Of a DNA stretch of 64,000 bases, positions 11,606 through 17,471 are shown piece after piece. The notes under the pieces are model-generated. The model searched no databases. It was not told the origin of the DNA and worked only from the letters and a program-made list of their open reading frames with translations. The stretch covers positions 4,402,001 through 4,466,000 of the forward strand of contig OZ059895.1 in the NCBI GenBank assembly GCA_964057225.1, read 5' to 3'. Source of the stretch: Auanema rhodensis (taxonomy: Eukaryota; Nematoda; Chromadorea; Rhabditida; Rhabditidae). Position 1 is the first letter of the stretch. Each line of letters opens with the position of its first letter. The position numbers and the translations under genes are program-made.

Positions 11606-12684
11606 GTTAAAGAAAATAAGGAGTCCTGGAAAGAGCGTCTCTTGCAATAGTGTTTGAAGAAGGTGCTTTCCGAGGCCCAGTTAGCTGCGTCTAAGATAGT
11701 TTTGACAGGCAGTCCATTCTTAAAAGCTTTGGACGTAGCGGCAGCACGTACTGAGTGAGCTTTGAATTTTGTGGGGATTCCCGCTTCTTCTAGGCAAGTT
11801 CTAATCCAACCCGCTACCGTAGTTGCGACTACTGGTTCTCCTCTGTTAATGCTAACTAGAAGGTTTCGCGATCGACGAGTATGCATGGTAGCCGTCAGGT
11901 AGGCATTTATGCAATCAATGGGGCAGACAAGAGGGCGTTCTGAATGGCTTTCGAAACAAGCTTCGCGGGGAGGGCCCTTGCCCCTATTCTTGTTCCTGAA
12001 TTCGATGAAGAAGGTGACCCCTCGTGTGTCAAAGCGCATATGGTCGAGTGATAGCGCCGATAGTTCCGATGCTCGTTGAGGGGAGCACATAGCTAAGAGG
12101 GTAGCTAGCTTGCGGGTTAGACAGTCTAAGGACAGCGAATCGTTAGGACCTAGACTTTCTAGGTGAGCCAAGACCGTAGAAGGGTCCCAGATATCCATGT
12201 ATCTAGCGTGTGGAGGCTTGGAACGATATATCCCGCGGAGAAGCTTTTTTAACATCGGATCGTCCCGGAGTGGGGGAGTTACGGAATAGTGTTCAGCGAG
12301 AAGGCAGAGAGCCGCCCTTGCTGTAGCAGCTGAGGAAAAACCGTTGTTCTCTGCTCGATGGGCTAAGAAATTGGCAACATTTTTTGCATTGGGGATGAAC
12401 TCGATCTGGGATAGCTTGCAATAATTCTCCCAAGCTTTGTAAGCCGTGTTATATTGTTTTCGGGTACCAGGAGCGAAAGCGTTTACCAATAGTAGTTTGG
12501 TCTGGTCCGATATTCCTTCTATGTTGGCGGTGAAATCCTCCACGCCGCCAGGAAAAAATTTCTTGTCCCCAGGAGGGGGTGAGAGTTGCCTTTCTTGTCT
12601 TGGAGAAGGCTGGGATGATGGAGGCTCATTGGGGGTTCCTGGACTAGTTGGGACAGAAGGGGAAACCAGATCTGGCTTTTCCAA
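11599..12684 (-). CDS. DIRS tyrosine recombinase (YR), copy 1
   Basis: Tyrosine recombinase/phage-integrase family domain of a DIRS element, which integrates the circular DNA intermediate by strand exchange in the nucleus. Numbering from the TTG at 12684, the family catalytic residues are present: Arg204 (in SPQRASEL), His310-x-x-Arg313 (AHSVR), Trp336 in the usual His/Trp position and nucleophile Tyr346 (FFKHYCKR). Lys232 or Lys236 may be the beta-hairpin lysine. Residues 50-160 resemble the SAM-like N-terminal core-binding domain. The first 45 residues are Pro/Ser-rich and lie in the overlap with the RT frame. No ATG exists in this frame before Met144, inside the protein. The frame is open back to 12891, after a TGA at 12892-12894, so the 12684 start is only nominal. 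Translation probably enters by -1 frameshifting from the RT frame at 12555-12561. The frame is intact and identical to copy 2. Confidence 0.92.
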   Translation of the reverse strand: MEKPDLVSPSVPTSPGTPNEPPSSQPSPRQERQLSPPPGDKKFFPGGVEDFTANIEGISDQTKLLLVNAFAPGTRKQYNTAYKAWENYCKLSQIEFIPNAKNVANFLAHRAENNGFSSAATARAALCLLAEHYSVTPPLRDDPMLKKLLRGIYRSKPPHARYMDIWDPSTVLAHLESLGPNDSLSLDCLTRKLATLLAMCSPQRASELSALSLDHMRFDTRGVTFFIEFRNKNRGKGPPREACFESHSERPLVCPIDCINAYLTATMHTRRSRNLLVSINRGEPVVATTVAGWIRTCLEEAGIPTKFKAHSVRAAATSKAFKNGLPVKTILDAANWASESTFFKHYCKRRSFQDSLFSLTS

Positions 12685-15167
12685 AGTGGAGCGATCAGGA
12701 TGGCCTGTCGTCCTGAGTCTGCCAACTTGTTGATGGTCCTCTTGAGGAGGTGGAAGGGCGGGAAGACGAAGAGAAGTCCTTGCGGCAGCAGTTTCCAGCT
12801 GTGAGAGAAGGCGTCTACGCAGAATGCGTTCTCGTCTAGAAGGAAAGAGCAGTAAAGTGGTGCCTTTGCGTTCCAGGAGGATGCAAAAAGATCAAATGAA
12901 GGGGTACCGAATCTTTGGAAAATACTCGCAGTCGTCTCCGGATGGAGGGACCAATCTTCGTGAAGGCATCTACCCCTGGAGAGTTGGTCTGCGATGTGAT
13001 TCAGTCTGCCGGCGATGTGCGTTGCTCTGACTCGGATATTGCGCTCCCTGCAGAAGTGCCAGAGCTTACGGGCTATTTCCGAACCTCGTTCTGAGGCCGA
13101 GCCACCCCGCCTGTTGATGTAAGTTATCGCCGATGTGTTATCGATTAACAGTAACACGTCAATATTGCACCACTCAGTGCCGAAATGGACCAGGGCTTTG
13201 AAGGCCGCAATAAGTTCCAACCAGTTTATGTGATAAGCATATCTCTCCTCGATTGACCATTTCCCTGAGATAGTGTTGCCTTCCCATGATGCTCCATATC
13301 CTTCACCGGAGGCGTCCGATGTAATGGACAGGGATGGAGAGAAGGGTACAAGTGAACTCGGGGAGCCTAGTGTGCAAGATTCTTCTGATAGGAAGGCACG
13401 TAAGGTATCCCGAAGGTCTCCTACAATAGAGACCTGAGCGGGAAGCTCGTTGGGGTCGTTTAGGTTGGGAAAACCTATGTCTCGTAAATCTCTTTGAGTT
13501 TGTCTAACCCAAAAGGAAAAATGTGGGTGTACCACAGTGGCGAAGTTGATTCTCCCGAGGAGGGAGGCCAGTTTCCGGAGTGGGGAGGCCTGGGATCTGA
13601 GAAGGACCGACAGGGAGGTGCTTATAGCCTCCCGTTTCTCTGTTGGCAGGCGCCATTCAAGTGAGCGCGTGTCTATTTCTAAACCTAGAAAATCGAGCGA
13701 TTGGGTAGGGCTTAAGATGGATTTAAGCATGTTAATAGAGAAACCCGCGTCACGGAATAGATCTATAGCACGAGACGCATGATCGGCCACTCTTGTGGCT
13801 GACCTGTCTAGAAAAAGCCAGTCGTCAAGGTAGTTGATTAGGCGAATTCCCTGATCCCTGAGGAGCGCTGCAAGCACCCTCATCAGCTTATGAAACACGT
13901 ATGGGGCTGCGTTTAGGCCGAAAGGAAGGACGCAGAACACGTATGATCTGCCCTCTATATCAAAGCCCAGGTAGGGTTGATGTTCTATTGCCACAGGGAT
14001 AGAATGATAGGCCGACTGGAAGTCCACCTTGCATAACCAATCATTGCGTTGCAACACCGATGGGAGGTCCCTAACGGATTCCAGCTTGAACCGGGGTGTC
14101 TCTATGAAGGTGTTAAGCGTCTTCAAGTTGAGGATAAAGCGGCTGGACCCATCGGACTTGGGTACTAGAAAAGTAGAGGACCGGAAGATCCTTTCCCCAG
14201 GTCTAGCCGGTCTGATTGCCCCCGTCTCCAAAAGCTCCGCAAGGAGAGGGTTAGCCCGAAGGGATTGCGGTAACGATGTCAGATTTGACAGAAGGCGCTT
14301 AGGTTTACTCCCTGCGAAAGGGAGGCGGTAGCCTTTTACCGTCTGAAGGATATCCTGGTCTTTAGAGAGGGAACCCCAAAAGTCTAGGTGGGACGAAAGA
14401 GCACCTGCTCGAAAATGGACGCACCTGCTATAGGAGTTAGCCTTGTGGATGGGTCGTGTTGATGGTCCCGATCGTTGGTTCGATGACGGTCTTGGACGTT
14501 GATGATCTCGGGAACTTGAATTGGTTCTTGAGTTTCTAGAGAGTTCAGAGAAAGCCGAGATTTCTGCCCTTAGCTTCTTTCCGAAGAGTTCCGGGACTGA
14601 GTCCTGAGAATAAAGATTAATAGACGTTGGTCGCTTATGGCATCCTACCTCCTGAGAGTTGTCGAGAGACATGGTAGAACCGTAGAGCGGGGCCCTTTTG
14701 TAGCTAGGCATAGCCTTGATGGGCTGAGAGTACTTCATTTTAAGAAGTGCGATCTCTCTGAGGTGAGTATAATCCGTCTTGATATTGGCGCTGAGGAATC
14801 TTTCTGTCACGTTGATGTATGCCTGTTGTTTGGAGGAAAGTGGAGACTTGTTATCGATCTTCGCAAGTTTCCTGATGATCCGTAGGCCGGCGAGCGCATT
14901 GAGCGTGTTCTCGTAAGAGGCCCTGATGTCAGCCTCGCTTATCTTCACTGATGGCTTGACTGAGCTATCCACGTGGGTGGTGTATTTCTCATCCAGGCAT
15001 GGTAGACGGGCGACTGGAGAATCAAGTATTGGGAGCTCAGATAAGATGTCGGCTCTTTCAGTGTGCGTCATGGAGCAACCGGAGGCAAGACGCTCGAAGT
15101 CGGCAAGTTCGGAACCGGAGAGGCGGACTACAGGCCTGGTTCTAGGTCCTTGAGATTCTGGTTTCAT
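12519..15167 (-). CDS. DIRS reverse transcriptase-RNase H-methyltransferase-like polyprotein, copy 1
   Basis: An 882-residue frame numbered from the ATG at 15165-15167. Residues 1-205 are not clearly assignable and may be gag-related. Residues 208-242 are Ser/Arg/Pro-rich and look like a linker. The reverse transcriptase spans about 310-510, with LVPKSDGSSRF near 334, the motif A aspartate Asp382 (VDFQSAYH) and the YLDD box at 446-449. RNase H follows at about 610-735 with Asp618, Glu651, Asp676 and Asp727. Residues 755-840 (DLFAS near 758, FPPF at 802, WFPLL at 834) match the C-terminal domain of DIRS polyproteins often described as Dam-like methyltransferase. The ATG codon itself falls on the junction with satellite DNA, so the native protein may have begun further upstream. 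Its last 166 bp overlap the annotated recombinase. There are no stops or frameshifts, and the protein is identical to copy 2. Confidence 0.93.
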   Translation of the reverse strand: MKPESQGPRTRPVVRLSGSELADFERLASGCSMTHTERADILSELPILDSPVARLPCLDEKYTTHVDSSVKPSVKISEADIRASYENTLNALAGLRIIRKLAKIDNKSPLSSKQQAYINVTERFLSANIKTDYTHLREIALLKMKYSQPIKAMPSYKRAPLYGSTMSLDNSQEVGCHKRPTSINLYSQDSVPELFGKKLRAEISAFSELSRNSRTNSSSRDHQRPRPSSNQRSGPSTRPIHKANSYSRCVHFRAGALSSHLDFWGSLSKDQDILQTVKGYRLPFAGSKPKRLLSNLTSLPQSLRANPLLAELLETGAIRPARPGERIFRSSTFLVPKSDGSSRFILNLKTLNTFIETPRFKLESVRDLPSVLQRNDWLCKVDFQSAYHSIPVAIEHQPYLGFDIEGRSYVFCVLPFGLNAAPYVFHKLMRVLAALLRDQGIRLINYLDDWLFLDRSATRVADHASRAIDLFRDAGFSINMLKSILSPTQSLDFLGLEIDTRSLEWRLPTEKREAISTSLSVLLRSQASPLRKLASLLGRINFATVVHPHFSFWVRQTQRDLRDIGFPNLNDPNELPAQVSIVGDLRDTLRAFLSEESCTLGSPSSLVPFSPSLSITSDASGEGYGASWEGNTISGKWSIEERYAYHINWLELIAAFKALVHFGTEWCNIDVLLLIDNTSAITYINRRGGSASERGSEIARKLWHFCRERNIRVRATHIAGRLNHIADQLSRGRCLHEDWSLHPETTASIFQRFGTPSFDLFASSWNAKAPLYCSFLLDENAFCVDAFSHSWKLLPQGLLFVFPPFHLLKRTINKLADSGRQAILIAPLWKSQIWFPLLSQLVQEPPMSLHHPSLLQDKKGNSHPLLGTRNFFLAAWRISPPT
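12526..12561 (-). promoter_or_regulatory. Candidate programmed -1 frameshift signal, copy 1
   Basis: Read on the minus strand, A AAT TTT (12561 down to 12555) fits the X XXY YYZ slippery heptamer and is in the RT reading frame (AAT codon at 12560-12558). Slipping back one base enters exactly the recombinase frame. After a 5-nt spacer GGCGG (12549-12545) can pair with CCGCC (12530-12526). Alternatively, after 8 nt, GGCGTG (12546-12541) pairs with CACCGCC with one bulged C. The RT stop TAG follows at 12521-12519. Sequence and spacing are visible; frameshifting itself is inferred. Confidence 0.6.
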
Positions 15168-15933
15168 CGAATGCACTATACTACATTGAGAAACGCTTAA
15201 TACAAAAATTAGTTATGATCGTTTGAAAAATGATGCATTAGTGTATGTTGAGTTTCCATGTACACTCAACATTGCTTCCAAAAACATTTTGACAAAAATT
15301 TTTTCGAAAAATTTCAAAATAATTTAGCAAAAAGTAGATGTTTTTAGATTCCTTTTTTTAAGGCAAAGATGATGGACAATGTTATTCAACAAAAAAATTA
15401 ATTCTTCAGGGTGAAAATCGAGGATATAAGTGTGAACTTATATCAGTAGATATCTCGGTGCATTTTTAAGCCAGCGCAAATCTGATAACACAGATCGACG
15501 CAGCTTAAAAATCCGCATCGAATGCACTATACTACATTGAGAAACGCTTAATACAAAAATTAGTTATGATCGTTTGAAAAATGATGCATTAGTGTATGTT
15601 GAGTTTCCATGTACACTCAACATTGCTTCCAAAAACATTTTGACAAAAATTTTTTCGAAAAATTTCAAAATAATTTAGCAAAAAGTAGATGTTTTTAGAT
15701 TCCTTTTTTTAAGGCAAAAATGATGGACAATGTTATTAAACGAAAAAATTAATTCTTCAGGGTGAAAATCGAGGATATAAGTGTGAACTTATATCAGTTG
15801 ATATCTCGGTGCATTTTTAAGCTAGCGCAAATCTGATAACACAGATCGACGCAGCTTAAAAATCCGCATCGAATGCACTATACTACATTGAGAAACGCTT
15901 AATACAAAAATTAGTTATGATCGTTTGAAAAAT
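15165..15933. repeat. Satellite spacer between DIRS copies
   Basis: The 769 bp consist of two 351-bp monomers plus 67 bp. The spacer starts inside a monomer at CATCGAATGCAC and ends at GTTTGAAAAAT, the same monomer position at which copy 1 is inserted. It carries the variant CAACAAAAAAATT (near 15388), also seen just left of copy 1 near 10951, plus private changes such as CAGTAGATATC and AAGCCAGCGC. This fits duplication of the element together with neighbouring satellite. Confidence 0.95.
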
Positions 15934-16314
15934 AGAATTTTTTTACTATAATAAGACGTAAAAAAGAGATTATATTTATTCGACTGTTAGCTATATTGTT
16001 TACATTGACCTCACGTTACAAAAAAAAAATTTTTTTTGAATAGGGTAATAAGACCGTGGGAAAGGCGGGCTTTAAGTATTGGCGGGAACCGGGTTCTCAA
16101 GTCAATTCTATCAGTAAAACACTTCATAATTTCTAAAAAGTTAAAGGGGACACAAAACGATACTGACAGAGAGATCTTCGGATAAGGATGAGCAGGATCT
16201 ATCTTCTTGGAACTGGGTTCTTCGAGGGGCGTCGGAATCTAAAGAAAAACGTAATCTAGAGAGCGCGAGGAAGGGACTCCGTAGGTGGAGACCAAGGGGT
16301 GGAAGGTGGGACTC
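15934..16314 (-). repeat. DIRS right inverted terminal repeat, copy 2
   Basis: Equivalent of 11147-11527. The outer 53 bp (15934-15986) are complementary to 16315-16367. It contains the single substitution noted between copies, at 16030 in the A/T run. Confidence 0.8.
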
Positions 16315-16392
16315 CAGTCGAATAAATATAATCTCTTTTTTACGTCTTATTATAGTAAAAAAATTCTATTATATTTATTCGACTGTTAGCTA
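16315..16392 (-). repeat. DIRS internal complementary region (ICR), copy 2
   Basis: Equivalent of 11528-11605. 16315-16367 complements the right terminus, and 16368-16392 repeats 15969-15993 directly and represents the complement of the lost left terminus. The recombinase stop at 16386-16388 lies within it. Confidence 0.82.
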
Positions 16393-17471
16393 GTTAAAGA
16401 AAATAAGGAGTCCTGGAAAGAGCGTCTCTTGCAATAGTGTTTGAAGAAGGTGCTTTCCGAGGCCCAGTTAGCTGCGTCTAAGATAGTTTTGACAGGCAGT
16501 CCATTCTTAAAAGCTTTGGACGTAGCGGCAGCACGTACTGAGTGAGCTTTGAATTTTGTGGGGATTCCCGCTTCTTCTAGGCAAGTTCTAATCCAACCCG
16601 CTACCGTAGTTGCGACTACTGGTTCTCCTCTGTTAATGCTAACTAGAAGGTTTCGCGATCGACGAGTATGCATGGTAGCCGTCAGGTAGGCATTTATGCA
16701 ATCAATGGGGCAGACAAGAGGGCGTTCTGAATGGCTTTCGAAACAAGCTTCGCGGGGAGGGCCCTTGCCCCTATTCTTGTTCCTGAATTCGATGAAGAAG
16801 GTGACCCCTCGTGTGTCAAAGCGCATATGGTCGAGTGATAGCGCCGATAGTTCCGATGCTCGTTGAGGGGAGCACATAGCTAAGAGGGTAGCTAGCTTGC
16901 GGGTTAGACAGTCTAAGGACAGCGAATCGTTAGGACCTAGACTTTCTAGGTGAGCCAAGACCGTAGAAGGGTCCCAGATATCCATGTATCTAGCGTGTGG
17001 AGGCTTGGAACGATATATCCCGCGGAGAAGCTTTTTTAACATCGGATCGTCCCGGAGTGGGGGAGTTACGGAATAGTGTTCAGCGAGAAGGCAGAGAGCC
17101 GCCCTTGCTGTAGCAGCTGAGGAAAAACCGTTGTTCTCTGCTCGATGGGCTAAGAAATTGGCAACATTTTTTGCATTGGGGATGAACTCGATCTGGGATA
17201 GCTTGCAATAATTCTCCCAAGCTTTGTAAGCCGTGTTATATTGTTTTCGGGTACCAGGAGCGAAAGCGTTTACCAATAGTAGTTTGGTCTGGTCCGATAT
17301 TCCTTCTATGTTGGCGGTGAAATCCTCCACGCCGCCAGGAAAAAATTTCTTGTCCCCAGGAGGGGGTGAGAGTTGCCTTTCTTGTCTTGGAGAAGGCTGG
17401 GATGATGGAGGCTCATTGGGGGTTCCTGGACTAGTTGGGACAGAAGGGGAAACCAGATCTGGCTTTTCCAA
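16386..17471 (-). CDS. DIRS tyrosine recombinase (YR), copy 2
   Basis: Identical in protein sequence to the recombinase at 11599-12684, with the same catalytic set: Arg204, His310, Arg313, Trp336 and Tyr346, numbered from the nominal TTG at 17471. The frame is open back to 17678 and has no ATG before Met144, so independent initiation upstream of the domain is unlikely. Entry by -1 frameshift from the RT frame at 17342-17348 is the simplest explanation. The protein would act in the nucleus on circular element DNA. This copy has no left terminal repeat and therefore no obvious promoter of its own, so it may be silent or may depend on satellite transcription. Perfect identity with copy 1 reflects recent duplication and is not by itself evidence of selection. 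Confidence 0.92.
   Translation of the reverse strand: MEKPDLVSPSVPTSPGTPNEPPSSQPSPRQERQLSPPPGDKKFFPGGVEDFTANIEGISDQTKLLLVNAFAPGTRKQYNTAYKAWENYCKLSQIEFIPNAKNVANFLAHRAENNGFSSAATARAALCLLAEHYSVTPPLRDDPMLKKLLRGIYRSKPPHARYMDIWDPSTVLAHLESLGPNDSLSLDCLTRKLATLLAMCSPQRASELSALSLDHMRFDTRGVTFFIEFRNKNRGKGPPREACFESHSERPLVCPIDCINAYLTATMHTRRSRNLLVSINRGEPVVATTVAGWIRTCLEEAGIPTKFKAHSVRAAATSKAFKNGLPVKTILDAANWASESTFFKHYCKRRSFQDSLFSLTS

Larger units (their letters stand above)
11147..15164 (-). mobile_element. DIRS-type retrotransposon, copy 1 (5'-truncated)
   Basis: This 4,018-bp insertion in the satellite is coded on the minus strand. It holds an RT/RNase H/methyltransferase-like frame, an overlapping tyrosine recombinase frame, and at the low-coordinate end a right terminal repeat plus internal complementary region. 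That combination defines DIRS1-like elements, which integrate through a circular intermediate using a tyrosine recombinase rather than a DDE integrase. The far (5') end is broken. No gag frame and no left inverted terminal repeat are present, and element sequence stops at the codon before the RT ATG. The base composition of the coding part is visibly more GC-rich than the satellite. Without its left end this copy is unlikely to transpose by itself, although both reading frames are undamaged. Confidence 0.93.

Noticed and set aside
12446-12733. Plus-strand open frames opposite the DIRS genes (also near 12824, 13537, 14029, 14637 and 14926, and their equivalents in copy 2)
   Set aside because: They are antisense shadows of the RT and recombinase frames with no recognisable domain.
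15165-15176. GTG start three codons upstream of the RT ATG
   Set aside because: The three codons are satellite sequence and GTG is not a usual eukaryotic start. The ATG at 15165-15167 is preferred.
16386-17471. Second recombinase as evidence of an independent insertion
   Set aside because: Both junctions, the truncation point and the sequence are shared with copy 1, so it is a segmental duplicate.
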